In this document: one piece after another, positions 48,511 through 60,801 of the stretch
How positions within the stretch are numbered: the stretch's first letter is position 1
Layout of the letters: each line of letters begins with the position of its first letter
Assembly: GCF_000143535.2 (NCBI RefSeq)
Contig: NC_037311.1
Span: 1,798,001 to 1,862,000, forward strand
Origin: Botrytis cinerea B05.10
Lineage: Eukaryota > Ascomycota > Leotiomycetes > Helotiales > Sclerotiniaceae
Direction of reading: 5' to 3'
DNA length: 64,000 nt
Position numbers and translations under genes: made by a program
Notes under the pieces: generated by a model
The model's database searches: none
What the model was told of the DNA's origin: nothing
What the model saw: the letters and a program-made list of their open reading frames with translations, nothing else

Positions 48511-49179
48511 ATAATTTCGGCTGCAGACGCTGTGAGTGCGGAAAGTTCAGCTGTCGGCCGAGCGATTGTATCGAACCTTGGATAGCAAAACCCTTCCGAG
48601 CTCAAATCGAAGTTGGAACTTTCGCTGGTTGGCTTTCGATGGAAATGCCTAGAACCACAGATAAAGTGGCGGAAGGTACAGTAGCTACCAGCCTGTACGA
48701 AGAATCAAGCAATAGTCGTGGTTTAATTTATTGGAGGAGGGCATTACTCACCAAGAATATAGTGCTAATAGCACGACCAATTTGGCATGTGCGAGTAATT
48801 CAACAATGAAGAAACCAGTAGGTGTTGACTTCAAGGCGAAAAAATAATCAAGTCCATTGAAGGGGAAGGAATCCACTTTAAACAGTGAGAAGGAGTCCCG
48901 TTTGAACAACGTTAATGAGTGCTGATCGTAAATTGCTCCCATTGCGGCTTGAGTAAATATAGCACCAAAACTGATAGGCCCTTGCCGGCGTAACGGTGAC
49001 CCAGCCGCAATCTTATCAAGGGAGGAGAAGTAAAAGTGATGCCCAATAGTTAGAGCATACCCACACAAAACGAGCAATATCATAAACCAGAGGGGTGTTG
49101 CCATGCAATTCCCCATTTCACGTATTGTCGCTATCCATGGACCCTGGGGCAATTTGGTGACCAAATGGTGCATCCACAT
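47050..49179 (-). pseudogene. decayed fungal multi-pass membrane protein gene
   Basis: Minus-strand fragments line up in order with a large uncharacterised fungal membrane protein family (often labelled formylmethionine deformylase-like, from memory). Exon 1 is 49179-48752 (MATPLWFMILLVLCGYALTI, ending LLAHAKLVVLLALYSW). A 59-nt intron leads to 48692 (LVATVPSATLSVV), but this frame hits a TGA at 48602-48604 while the next frame carries on sensibly (NFDLSSEGFCYPRFDT). A T39 run (plus-strand poly-A 48469-48507) follows. Further family-like parts are 48253-47783 (CSLSNTSYKVDFDVANGNQT) and 47400-47050 (VFIAFISIITGILSCISNGV; LPLEQEMAKTRLGLGELGKG; stop at 47050-47052). Near the C-terminus an 11-bp tandem duplication (47236-47257) breaks the frame. 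At least two lesions mean no full-length product. Confidence 0.72.
48469..48507. repeat. 39-nt poly-A tract
   Basis: Uninterrupted run of 39 A on the plus strand, inside the decayed membrane protein gene (T39 on its coding strand). No convincing target-site duplication was found around it. Confidence 0.95.
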
Positions 49180-50169
49180 CAAGAGAAAGGACTTGGTGTG
49201 AGTCTTGGATGTCAATCAACTTTTGCGATATCAAATTGATATACTTAGAATCACTTTGTGAGAATGTGCTCCCGTTTTTGTTTTTGGATCGCGCTAGGCT
49301 GATTGCTGCAATTAATTGCTATGGTATGTCTGGTATGGAGCTCCCGTCATTTATATAAGAGAATAGTATGAGAGTATGGAGCTACCGAATCAAAACCGGA
49401 CGCACTGGTCAAAAAATTGCGATTCTCAAACCAGATGTTGAGTCAAGATGACTGCGAAATGTTGAGGTGATTATATTTATAACCCCCAAGTCTTGGGAAA
49501 AGTCATTTTAAAACTCGAAATGACAATAAACGGTTTGACTTTTTTTTATTAAAAAAAAAGCTGATTGGCTGATGGGAATTTGTTTTGCAATCATTCCGCC
49601 CCAGGAGAGACTTCGCTCACGAGAAGGTTTTTTGAGTAGGCATCCTACATTGCCTGCGTACAACATACAAGAGTAGACCAATAGAGTGCAAAGATTGCTC
49701 CACACTGGTAGTGCAACACTTGATTCCCAGAGAACGCATACTACGAAGGTAGCTTGATGATGGTTATGTACCTAGAGAATTTGGAAGTTGCTAGCTATCG
49801 ACTGAACACATCAGCTGGATCATGATATAAGGTAATTTTCTATAGAGTAGAGTTTCGGGTTCTGTTGAACATTTAGAATTGTAACAAAATGATATATATA
49901 TATATTCATCAACTTTCTACAACCCAGCCAGAATGAAAAAAAAAAAGAATAGAAATGAAAAAAAAGGAGATTGACAAGAGATAAAAGCATGGCGAGGGTT
50001 TGTGAGAAGAAATGGAACTGTGGGACCTGAGGCAAAAATTATTTTATTTGTTCGCTTACTAGCGTCCACGTGCGCCCACACAATTGCTTGAATTCCTATT
50101 AACATTTTTCGAACTTTCAAAGTCTCACCAAAGACATCGACAACCACACGGCACTCTTTCAACGACAAG
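49180..50169. other. intergenic between pseudogene and RPL28
   Basis: About 1 kb of AT-rich DNA with poly-A/T runs at 49540-49560 and 49935-49970. The last 130 bp should hold the ribosomal protein promoter. No other gene is supported. Confidence 0.5.
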
Positions 50170-50871
50170 ATGCCTACCCATTTGAGCAAAACCCGCAAGC
50201 AGTACGTTCTATCCCTCGAAATCGCAATTTCCTATCGACAAAATTACAATCGATTGAGCGCGCGCGCCCAGATCAATTCCCCTCGAAGTTGTTGATAGTG
50301 TATCGGATGGAGGATTGAAAAAGAATTGAAGCTGACGAGAATTTTTTCTGTATAGCCGCGGTCATGTTTCCGCCGGTAAAGGTCGTGTAGGAAAGCACCG
50401 CAAGCATCCAGGTGGTCGTGGTCTTGCTGGTGGTCAACATCACCACCGAACCAACATGGATAAGTACCATCCAGGTTACTTCGGAAAGGTCGGTATGAGA
50501 TACTTCCACAAGCAAGGCAACCACTTCTGGAAGCCAGTTGTCAACCTTGACAAGGTACGTTCAGTTCTACAATAATTTGGATCGCCGGGAAGTTTAGAAC
50601 TTTCGAGATGCGATGGATATAGCACCAGAATAAATTTACTAATATTGTTCAGCTTTGGTCCCTCGTCCCACTCGAGAAGCGTGATGAATATCTCTCCGGC
50701 GAAAAGAAAGACACCGTCCCAGTCCTCGACCTCCTCCCACTCGGATACTCAAAAGTTCTCGGAAAGGGTAGAATCCCAGAAATCCCATTGGTTGTGCGCG
50801 CAAGATGGTTCAGCAAGGAGGCAGAGAGAAAGATCACAGAGGCTGGAGGAGTTGTTGAATTGGTTGCATAA
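50170..50871 (+). CDS. RPL28: 60S ribosomal protein L28 (uL15, L27a)
   Basis: Three exons (50170-50201, 50356-50554, 50653-50871), 149 aa, the normal length. The sequence [20 protein letters not shown], then [20 protein letters not shown] and [14 protein letters not shown], is diagnostic for eukaryotic uL15. It is a structural protein of the large ribosomal subunit. The first intron (154 nt) interrupts codon 11 right after the start, a position often seen in fungal ribosomal protein genes; the second is 98 nt. C-ending codons are enriched in exon 3, as expected for high expression. Very secure. Confidence 0.97.
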
Positions 50872-51211
50872 ATGGGAAAATTCATAGCGAATGGATTATA
50901 GGTTTTCTCAAAATACCATAAATGGCTTCTGAACAAACGGCTATTGGAGTTCTTGATGAAAATGAAAGGAATTATGAAACCATTTCTTCGTTGGTGAATT
51001 GATTTTCATTATTATGGGTGCTGTACAATCTGAGAGAAGGTTCACTCTCTGAAGTAACCTTTTACACCTTGGTTGGGTGCTATGTAAAACAGTATCTTAA
51101 GAACTGGTATACAAGATCTCCATGTCCTCACAATACTAATATATGTACAATAAAGTCCCAAACCAATTTACCATACTCCACATAATCCCAAGAGCGCCAA
51201 TACATCATTCA
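50872..51211. other. convergent 3' region RPL28/CDC7
   Basis: 340 bp between convergent genes. It is AT-rich and must contain both 3' ends. No gene is seen. Confidence 0.5.
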
Positions 51212-52711
51212 TTACGCTGGAATCATACTTAATTCGTCCTCATCATAATCTTCGTTCTTGATGTCATCTTGCGTTGGTTCCAGAAGGAATGGATGATTCA
51301 AGGCGTCTTCTGCGCTAATACGTTTGTGCGGGTTGAGCTCCAAGCAGCGCTCCAAAAACTCGACTGCCAATTTCTCTTCCTTGGTCAATGGTTGTTCCGC
51401 CCCATCTGGTCCTCCATCATTTCTACATGTTGACCATAGGATGATTTTCTCCAACGCGAACCCAGCCTGGCCAATTGTAGGAATATTGGTTTCGAAAACA
51501 GTCCCGTGAAGATAAGCACAGTTCTTCATTCTCTTGACACCAAATATGGTAGCAATCTCAATCATTGCCTCAACATCATCGGCCGAATTAAAGAACGGGA
51601 AACGCTTCGAAAGTATAGTCAAAAGTATTACTCCGGCAGACCAGATGTCAATTTTCGTCCTTTGCTCTTGACATTTGAAAAGCACCTCAGGAGCCCGAAA
51701 GCCACGAGTCCCAGCTCGATTTGCACGCCGCGATGGTCGACTATCATGCTTTGGGTAGCCGGCCGATGGCAAATTTTGAATGGCTACGCTATTCTCCAGC
51801 TTCCTTTTGCGTGTGTCATGATCTCTTGTACACAGACAGGCTTTGCAGTCCTCTTCTTCTCGCTCTGCCAATCCAAAGTCCACAAGTACGCCCCTTTTCT
51901 TATCCGGTTCGTAAAGGAAATTCGTGGGTTTGATGTCCCGATGAAGAATTCCCTGGGCATGAACGGCCTTTAGAGCGGTGAACAACGACCGGAAATACAC
52001 CTGCATATCTGAGACTTTCATCTTCCTAAAATATTCCCTGAAATCCGTGTGCCTGAAATATGGTAAAACTGCAACTACTTGATCGGTATGTCTGAATGCT
52101 GTGATGAGGGGGCAGACTGAATCGCAGCCCCGGAGGTCATTTAGGAGGTCTAGCTCATTGAGGATTCGAGTTGGACTGCTTGTAACATAAATTTTCTTTA
52201 TGGCAACATATTTCTTCCCACGGCGCTGTTGATTATATTGGTCCAAGACTTCTCGAATTCCACCGGTCCTCCTTTTCTTCACAGGCGGTGACGTCCATGC
52301 GGAATGTTCTTTCTCTTCAATATCCCAATCATTATCGTAATGCTCATATAAGAGATCCTCCGCTTTGTAAACGGTAGAAAACGTTCCTAGATCGCGTTAG
52401 CAACCATAATATAACATAGAATTGCTTGATTTACCCTCTCCAATACGATTTATCAGCCGAAATCGATCCTTTATGCCCTTGAAAGTTGCTTCGAATTTGG
52501 CGATATCCTCTGCAGTAGCAGCATCAACAGCGTCGTCGCTTTCGTCAGAGTCTTCTGAACACCCTTCTTCTTGCAGCCTTTCGTTATCTTCAAGTCTTGA
52601 TTCGTCATTCTCGGGGCCCTCTTCATTCATTGACTCTTCTTGATTTGTCTCGTCATTGTGGATTGAGAAAGAATTTCTGGTATTCCCTTGACGTTGACGT
52701 GCTGTTGACAT
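51212..52711 (-). CDS. CDC7: Cdc7/Hsk1-type DDK protein kinase
   Basis: Two exons (52711-52435 and 52386-51212, intron 48 nt), 483 aa. It is the catalytic subunit of Dbf4-dependent kinase, which phosphorylates the MCM helicase to fire replication origins. An acidic 85-residue N-terminus precedes the kinase domain: glycine loop G91-EGTFSTVYKA, catalytic lysine K156 (YVAIKKIYV), catalytic loop HRDIKPTNF with D243, DFG at D262, and GTRGFRAPEVL after a long kinase insert (KACLCTRDHDTRKRKLENSV and on) typical of Cdc7. The C-terminal lobe ends with the subdomain XI motif KRISAEDALNHPF and an acidic tail. All catalytic residues are present. The gene is divergent from condensin subunit YCS4. Confidence 0.95.
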
Positions 52712-53045
52712 ATTGCTACTGAATAGAATCGTGAGTAAGTTAAGATTTTTAAAGACCCATCACTGAATGGAGTCGAGATCTCGATCTGCTTAGCCCAGTC
52801 TACGCTGTAGCAATTTATTGCTTGCTGTATGCGATTTTTGGCGGGGTCTTCAAGTCGCGGTCAAATCGCGGTGCAGAATCTAGACGCTAGTCTTGAAGAG
52901 GTAGAAAGTCAACATCAATAAACACAAAACCCCTAGCAACTATTATCGCAAACTTCACTCAGACAAACAAATAAATCAACGACAATACACAACCTCGGTT
53001 TATGTATTCAACTGCGATTCTGGATAGGTCGCCATTATCGACAAT
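52712..53045. promoter_or_regulatory. shared divergent promoter region CDC7/YCS4
   Basis: A 334-bp spacer separates two divergent cell-cycle genes. Candidate cell-cycle boxes were not identified with confidence by eye. Confidence 0.55.
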
Positions 53046-56000
53046 ATGGATACGATAGACTTCGATATCAATGATGCTCTTAAGCATTATATGAGCGACC
53101 CCGCGACTGTTCCCACACCAGAGGCAGATTCCAACCTTGCCGATTGCGAAAATGACCCCGAATCACTCACAAATGCCCTGGTCAACAGTGTACTCAACCC
53201 CATCGTGGATTTAGTTGCAGAGAATCCAGATGCTATAACAAGAAGCTCTTCATTTGATTCCTTGCAATTTTTGTTAAAGTGTGTACCAGTTTGTTCTCAA
53301 TCTACTCAAAATTACCCCACCGAACCAGATTCTGAACTCTTCAAACTTTCTAGATCCTCCTCCGCCCTACCTACACATGCCTTGAGCAAAATATTTGACC
53401 TCATAGTCTCCGGTCTTTCTGCCGAAGCGGATATCATCCACAACGACCTCGAAACGGATGAACAGGAATTAGTGGCTCACCATAAACAACTACTGGAGAT
53501 CTTTGGGTTCCTATTACAATGGACGATCGCAGCCGTGGAAACCAAGGCGGCCGAGAAGTCGACAACTGCTCCGGTGGCTCGTGGAAGAGGCAAGGCCTCA
53601 AAAGCTAAAGCAAGTGCAAAAAATGAGAACTGGGACTCATCTGCTCAACTACAAACAGCACTTGACACTATGTGCAAGGTCTTAAAGTTAAAGCTCTCAA
53701 AGATATTTCTAACAACATCCGAAAGGGATACATTTATAAGTCTATTTACGAGACCTGTGTATATGGTACTAGAAAGTGAGCAAAGAGTTAAGAATACAGC
53801 AATCCGGATGCACGCTTTCAAAGTGCTTTGCATTGCTGTTAAGCATCATGGCCATGGTTATGGTAGGTTATTTTCAGCTGTGTGAAGGGGTTTTGACTGA
53901 CAAAATGATAGCTGCACAAATATCTATCGTGCAGAATTTGACCTACTTCGAACATTTAGCCGAACCCATGGCCGAATTTTTGCATATTCTATCAGAGCAA
54001 TATGATTATCCTCAATTATCGGACGAAATAATTCGAGAGCTTAGCAATAAGGAATTCAATAGTAATGATACCAAAGGACCGAAGTCGGTCTCAACATTTA
54101 TCGTCAAACTTTCTGAGCTTGCTCCTAGGCTGGTCATCAAGCAAATGACGATGCTGGCAAAACAACTGGATAGCGAAAATTACGCAGTACGATGTGCTCT
54201 CATCGAAATTTGTGGAAATCTCATAGCAGACCTGAGTAAGCAAGAAGAACGTGGTGATAACCATAAATCGCAACTCAATGCATTCTTTGACGTATTGGAA
54301 GAACGATTCTTGGATATCAACCCTTACTGTCGATGTCGAGCAATCCAAGTTTATATCAAGCTTTGTGAACTCGAACAGAAGTTCCCGAAGCGTCGACAGA
54401 GAGTCGCCGAATTAGCCGCGCGAAGTTTGGAGGACAAAAGTAGCAATGTCCGCAGAAATGCCGTCAAGCTCTTGGGAACCTTGATCAAAACTCATCCATT
54501 CAGTCTAATGCACGGATCACAGTTGAACTTCAAGGAGTGGAATTCTCGATTAGAAGCCGTTGATGCGGAGTTGAATGCACTTAAGCCTCCAGCCGAAGCA
54601 GCTGGATTGGCTGATACTACCACAGCGGAAGCAGATCCTCAATTATTAGATGATGCTACAGTCCTGGAATCGGATTCTCCCAAGAAGGCTCAAGCACCCA
54701 TGAGCGACGAGGAAAAGATAGCGGCAATCAAAAAAGCACAAGAAGAAGCTGCTACTTCAGAGGCTATCAACAAGTTGACTTTGACCAGGCGATATTATGT
54801 TGAGGCTCTTAAATTTATCGAAGTTTTACATGGAGCTACTACCATCATCTGTCAACTGCTAGGATCGAAGAACAAGAGCGAGGTTATTGAGGCTATGGAC
54901 TATTTCGAAATTGGCGACGCTTACAATATTGAACAAAATAAGCTTGGCATCAGAAGAATGTTACGTCTCATCTGGACCAAGGGTAATAGTGACGAAGGAA
55001 AGGGTGTTCAAAACCATCTTATTGATTGTTATAAACGCCTCTTTTTCGAAGCTCCTGATACGTATAGTGGAAATGATGCTGCGAATTACGTTGCACGTAA
55101 TATGATTAGTTTGACGTTTGGAGCGACACCAGCAGAATTAACCTCCCTTGAACAACTATTAAGCACCATGATGAAAGCGAACCATATCCCAGATCTTGTC
55201 ATCTCCAAACTTTGGCAAGTCTATGGAGTCCAAAAGAGAGAAATCTCGAAGAGTCAAAGACGAGGTTCAATCATTGTGCTAGGTATGCTTGCTACCGCAA
55301 AGCCGGAAATTGTGGTTGGGGAAATGGAAACAATGTTACGGATTGGTTTGGGGAGTCTTGGTAGATCAGACTTGCAGTTGGCCAAATACACATGCTTAGC
55401 CCTGCGACGAATTAACCCTACTGGAAGGCAAGCGACACAGCATACTTCCAAGCTTAGTAATGATCATGCTGTCCTCGGAAAGTTGGCTGCTATTATCGAA
55501 GTGGAATCTGATAATAAAGAGTGGTATGGTGTCGCTGAACAGGCCATTAGTGCCATCTATGCCCTTTCGAAACATCCAGACAACCTTTGCTCAGAGATAC
55601 TTCGAAGAAAGACGAAAGACGTATTCCAGCGGCGAGCTGCGGCAACGCCTCAACCCAAAGTTGACGAGGACAACGATACAGACATGATGGACGTAGATAT
55701 GCCGGATGTAGATACCGAAGAACAGGGCCAGGAAGAAGAAGCGCCACCAGCCGAGGTTGAAACCCCGGCGCCACCTGAAAATAAGCAGAAGGGTTCTATT
55801 GCATTATCGCAACTTCTATTTATAGTTGGGCATGTTGCTATCAAGCAAATTGTGCATCTTGAGCTTTGCGAAATGGATTTCAAGAGGCGGAAGGTAGACG
55901 CTGAAAAGAACAAGGCAGCGGAAACACCAGCAGATAAGGCCGCGAAAGAAGCTGCCGATGATCTCGACATGATAGGCGGAACAACAGAAGATGATTTCAC

Positions 56001-56853
56001 CGACGCCATGTCACATATCAGAGAACGCGAGCTGTTATTTGGACAAAATTCTCTACTCGCTAACTTTGGACCACTTGTGGCTGAGATTTGTTCCAACAAC
56101 ACAACTTACAAGGATCGCAACCTTCAAGCAGCTGCTACCCTTTGCTTGGCAAAGCTCATGTGCGTCAGCTCCGAATATTGTGAAACCAATCTTCCTCTTC
56201 TCATCACTATCATGGAGCGATCGAAGGATCCGACTATTCGTTCGAACGTGGTAATTGCTCTTGGTGATATGGCCGTCTGCTTTAACCATCTCATCGATGA
56301 AAATACAGACTTCCTCTATAGAAGATTGAACGATAAGGATGCGAGTGTGAAGAGAACTTGTTTGATGACTCTCACTTTCCTCATTCTCGCCGGTCAAGTG
56401 AAGGTTAAGGGACAACTAGGAGAGATGGCTAAATGTCTCGAGGATGATGACAAACGTATCGCAGATTTGAGCAGAATGTTCTTTACTGAACTGAGCACGA
56501 AGGATAATGCTGTATATAATCACTTCGTTGATATGTTCAGTTTGCTGAGTGCCGAGAAGGAACTTGAAGAAGATGCTCTCAGGAGAATCATTAAGTTCTT
56601 GGCTGGATTTGTTGAGAAGGTATGTTGCTACTTTTTTTCTACCTGTTTCTTTCACAGGAATAGATACTGATCTGATGAATAGGATAAACATGCCCGCCAA
56701 CTTGCCGATAAATTGGCAGCTCGATTAGCTAGATGTGAGAGCGAAAGACAGTGGAATGATGTCGCGTATGCTTTGAGTTTATTACAACACAAAAATGAAG
56801 AAATTACCAAGTTGGTACAAGGAGGGTTCAGAGTTGTACAGGCTAGTGCTTGA
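53046..56853 (+). CDS. YCS4: condensin complex subunit 1 (Cnd1/Ycs4, NCAPD2)
   Basis: Four exons (53046-53278, 53354-53862, 53912-56619, 56683-56853), 1206 aa. It is the HEAT-repeat non-SMC subunit of condensin needed for mitotic chromosome compaction. The start MDTIDFDINDALKHYMSDPA, the N-terminal Cnd1 region, many HEAT repeats (for example ELAARSLEDKSSNVRRNAVK), and the C-terminal Cnd1 domain (NLQAAATLCLAKLMCVSSEY; DPTIRSNVVIALGDMAVCFN) all fit. A Lys/Ala-rich basic insert (RGRGKASKAKASAK) and an acidic insert (DEDNDTDMMDVDMPDVDTEE) are disordered linkers. Intron 1 is 75 nt, a multiple of three and stop-free, so retention would only add 25 residues; I remove it because the joined text matches the family better. 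Other introns are 49 and 63 nt. Confidence 0.94.
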
Positions 56854-57921
56854 TTCTTTGACCAAGGCATGTGTTAGGCAGGAGATGAAAACTGGGAATG
56901 GACTTTCTTGTATCGGATGGTTGATGATAATGATGATTACGGTGTTAGGGTTATGATCATCGAAAAATGATACTTGATACCTGGCGTTAGGTTGTTTGAT
57001 GTATTAATGATCTTGATGAATATAAGGGTTTTTCGACATACAATACCAAAGAACAAGTTTGAAGTGATCTTAACGATGGGGATGAATGTGTCATAACTAT
57101 ACTTCTTATGTTGAAACGCGCATTCACCTAGCTAGGTACTCTATCTACATTTGGGTTGCGTACCTAGATATGTTGTGTGGTGCTCGTAAAATATCGAGAT
57201 AATTTCAGATACTACCTACCTACTATGTACCTACTATGTATCCAGCAAGTAGTCCACCTTAAATATTCATTTTTTCAACGAAAACTAGAAATTTTCTAGA
57301 GAGGAAAGAAAGAAATGTCGGGCTCACCGAGGAAGTGAGAATTTCCCCAGTGAGCTTTGAGTTTTGAGCTTCATGCTCTAAGCTTTCTATTCCTTTTCTC
57401 CCAGATATGAGATGCGTGGAATGGAATGAGAAGGACGATTTTGCATTTCCTTATATGTGTGTGGATTGTAATATTGTGATATGGTGATATCTTGTTAAAA
57501 GGAGTAGAAAGATCGAGGGTTTGGGAATAGAATAGAATAGAACCGTAATCACATCATGTTACACTACAATTTAACATTTACTATGTGAAAATTTATTGTT
57601 ATTAATCTTTTGCTCCCAAAATCCCGGTTCAATTTTATTTTCAAAGGGAAACTTAAATAAAGTAGTTGGATTGGTTCTCGCTGTACATTCCTGCTAGATT
57701 ACCAACGCTATCCATTCATGTATGGAGTGTAATGAGAGTGAAATAAAGTTGCTTCAAGCTTCAAGCTGCCTACAAATTTCGCAATAAGGGTATCATGCAT
57801 ATATTAATCGATCCGGATCGTCCTGCAACCTCCTCATCCCTTTCTTCCACGCCCTTTGCATCACCTGCCTTCTTTTTCTTTTTCCTTATCGAAGTCCTCT
57901 CCACACGTGTATCACTGTCAG
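56854..57921. other. convergent 3' region YCS4/OXR1
   Basis: About 1.07 kb of AT-rich DNA with short repeated CTACCTA and ATGTACCT motifs near 57210-57240. No gene is supported. Confidence 0.5.
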
Positions 57922-59078
57922 CTAATTCCCAATACTCCACACTTCTACCCCTATAATGTCGAATTTCTCCCCCTCCTCACTCAATGGTTCGTTTCCAAAT
58001 GTAGGGCAACTACTACTCACGCCCTTCTCAAACGTATCATCTAGCCAGAGTCCATAATGCCCATCTCCACCTCCTATTGATAGAAACCCCGTTTCACAGA
58101 GCATCATGTAGTCGTTTATTCCCGAGTAGGGAAAAGCTTTGAAGCGGATTCGTTCAGGTGTACTGGCACCTGATTTGATAGAGGAGGGGGATTTGGGAGG
58201 AGGTTGGGAAAAGGTAGGCGAGAGGAGTGAAGAGGGATGGGCGGGGTTCTGATTCTGATTTCGAGGAGCGCCGATGGTGGTTGAGCGTTGCAAGTTCGTA
58301 GTATCGGAGGAAGGGGGAGGGGGAAGATTTGCTAGGAAGGAGGAGGAGAGAATGGTTGCGCGCCAAAGGAAGCATTCCCCTGTGCCGAAATAGTGAGGTG
58401 CAGGATGCGGTGCTTCTGTCAAGTATGCGCCAAACAACTATAGTCAACAATCTCATTAGCTAAATGCCCAATTTTATACGCATCCCAAAGATCTCTAAGA
58501 TGAGGACTAGACAAGGGATAAACAGAAATACGTACCCCACCCTCCCCATCCTTAACAACCAGCACAAAGCCATTCCTCAAACCCCTCAAGTCATCACACT
58601 TCTTATAAAGCGTCCCCAAACTGACTCCATCCTGTTCCAAACTATAAACCAAATTCCATTCCTCACACAATTGCAAGCGTGGCGGAACCAGTAATCTAAT
58701 TTCCTCCGCCAATGCCCGGCTCAATAACTGCGCAGACGGATCTGTATTTTCTCTCCATCCCTTTAACGTCACCGGATACAAAGGTGGTGGCTGAAATGGC
58801 GATGCGGTTCGATGAGGAGGTGTGTAGACGCCTTGAATGCCATTTTGCGCTGGGGAGAACGATGGAGATTGGGATTTTGAGTGGTGAGAAGTGTTGGTGT
58901 GATGATTGCCATTGCCGTTGCCCGAATGAGTAGAAGGTTCGGTAGAGAAACGTCGCAGTAATCCAGTGACTGCGGTGGAAATGGTCGGGACAGCCCAACT
59001 TGTGGAGTTTGAGAGGGCGGGGGTGGAGGTGCCGGAGGAGGAGAGGGGGGTTTCGTCGTGATAGCGATTATTTGACAT
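57922..59078 (-). CDS. OXR1: TLD-domain protein, oxidation resistance protein 1
   Basis: Two exons (59078-58536 and 58437-57922, intron 98 nt), 352 aa. The N-terminal 90 residues are Ser/Thr/Asn/His-rich. The TLD domain starts near residue 100 (TLKGWRENTDPSAQLLSRAL, then IRLLVPPRLQLCEEWNLVYS and DGVSLGTLYKKC). It continues across the splice (EGG/LFGAYLTEAPHPAPHYFG, TGECFLWRATI) and ends DGHYGLWLDDTFEKG...GVEVWSIGN. A Pro/Ser/Asn-rich insert of about 50 residues (about 220-270) sits inside the domain, as in other fungal members. The family protects against oxidative damage and binds the V-ATPase in yeast. The intron is stop-free with a GTACGT donor and CTATAG acceptor; the family match requires its removal. 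Confidence 0.92.
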
Positions 59079-59763
59079 TGTGGATAGATGCGATTGTGAA
59101 TGCGGTGTTGGAATGGTTTTACTGCATTAATGGACCCGCTCGTGGGTATATGTCGTGTCTGCTATGCGCGAGTGTTACTGGAACGTTTCGTGGGCGTGTT
59201 CCAAGGATAGCTTGGAAGCTTTCTAAGATAAGATGGGAATGTGGGAAGTATAGCTTCGTGGAATGGATTCGAGATGGCAATTGTAATAATTGAGAGCAAG
59301 AATTGTATGCTTTAAAGGTTATCGTGCTGGAGTAATTGCTCGGAGTAAATCCACGCATTCGTGGTCTGATGAAATGAAATGAAAGATGTCGATGGCCGAT
59401 TGTCGATTGTCGATTTCCAATTGCCAGTGCTCTGATTATTGAAGGGGGGCGCCACTAAGTTTCATCTGGTTAGATTGGATGAGATACGGATAAGGCTGAA
59501 AGGTGTGCGGAAGCCAAGACACGTTTGTGTGAGTGGTAGAAGCATATCATCGCCGTTTTTGTACATTATCAACATGAATAAATGAAACCATCGGACGATT
59601 TTATGTACGACAACGAGGTCAACCTTCAGAATGGATTCCCGTCGACATTGCATCAAGTCATTGTGCTGTATCACAGTATCACCAATCCGCAAATTACATA
59701 AAAACCTGCACTTCAAACCCAAACAAGCAGACCATGTGTCAAGAATCTTTCAATCGTTAACTA
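59079..59763. other. promoter of OXR1 and 3' end of HEM4
   Basis: 685 bp between two minus-strand genes. It holds short repeats of GTCGAT near 59390-59420. Nothing else is supported. Confidence 0.5.
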
Positions 59764-60801
59764 CTACCTATTGTCCAAGAACTTCCGAATCCCCTCAATT
59801 ACACCTTCAGGGCTTGGCTTCTCAGCACAAACATCTGGTTCGTAACCAAACGTACTCTTGAGATAATCCCTCGTGGTAGGACCAATCGTCGCAATAAAAG
59901 TCTTCCTCTTTCCATCCTCCTGTTCATTCGCTCGTTTGATTCTCCCCGTTTGGCAATCTAACATGCCTAGTGATCGTAACATAGCATCGCATCCTGTCGG
60001 TGAAAAAACAACCACCCATCTCGTATCCCTATGTTCCGTCTCCTTCAATAGAGCTTTGAAATCTTCTTCGAACGATTCCATGACTCCCGTACCATAAACA
60101 ACCAGTTCATCGACTTGGATCCGTTTCCCATCTGATAGTTCGGGATCCATCAATGTTCTAGGAATAATATCTCTTCGCTGTTCTCCAACCATGAACAGTA
60201 GAGATGGCTTTACGCAGCGATTTTTGTACCAATTCCCATAGTGTTCTAACATGTAATGCGCCAGTGCTTCTCCATTTCCTGATTCGGCACCAAAGATATT
60301 CAACGCGGGGGTTTGGGGTATCGATCGCAATGCTCGCGATGTAGCTGGGCCGACGGTATAGATTGGTATGTTTTGTAAATATGGCCATTCATCGCTGTCT
60401 AGAATATTATTAGCCAATCAATAATCTGCATCCCTCACTCAATCCACCGAAATCAATCACATACCATCTTCACTTCTCCCCTCCTCCACCAACTTCGCAA
60501 ATAACTCCACAGCCCTCTGACTTGTAAAAATCAAGCCTCCGTATTCCTTCCCCTCTTCTCTCCCAATGCCCCTCTCCTTAAGTAACCTCTTCACCTCATC
60601 CACCCCCTCATCCACAAACCTATGCTCCAACACCGGCACAAAAGTCGGTTCAAACCCCCTCTCACTCCCCTCCACCCCTCCTCCATACCTCACCGCATTA
60701 AAGCTCACCTCCTCAAACCTCTCCTCATACCCATCATTCGGCACACTCTTCGTCTTCAACAAAAACGTCGGAATTCTTCCCATCCTTCCAACACTTTCCA
60801 T
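59764..60801 (-). CDS. HEM4: uroporphyrinogen-III synthase
   Basis: Two exons (60801-60465 and 60398-59764, intron 66 nt), 323 aa. It cyclises hydroxymethylbilane with inversion of ring D to uroporphyrinogen III, the fourth step of haem synthesis, in the cytosol. The two-domain HemD fold is visible: YGGLIFTSQRAVELFAKLVE in domain 1, IPIYTVGPATSRAL at the linker, VDELVVYGTG and WVVVFSPTGCDAML in domain 2, and TFIATIGPTTRDYL near the end. Sequence conservation in this family is always low, but these motifs and their order are characteristic. Exon 1 is biased to third-position C/G. The gene is divergent from ERV1. Confidence 0.92.
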
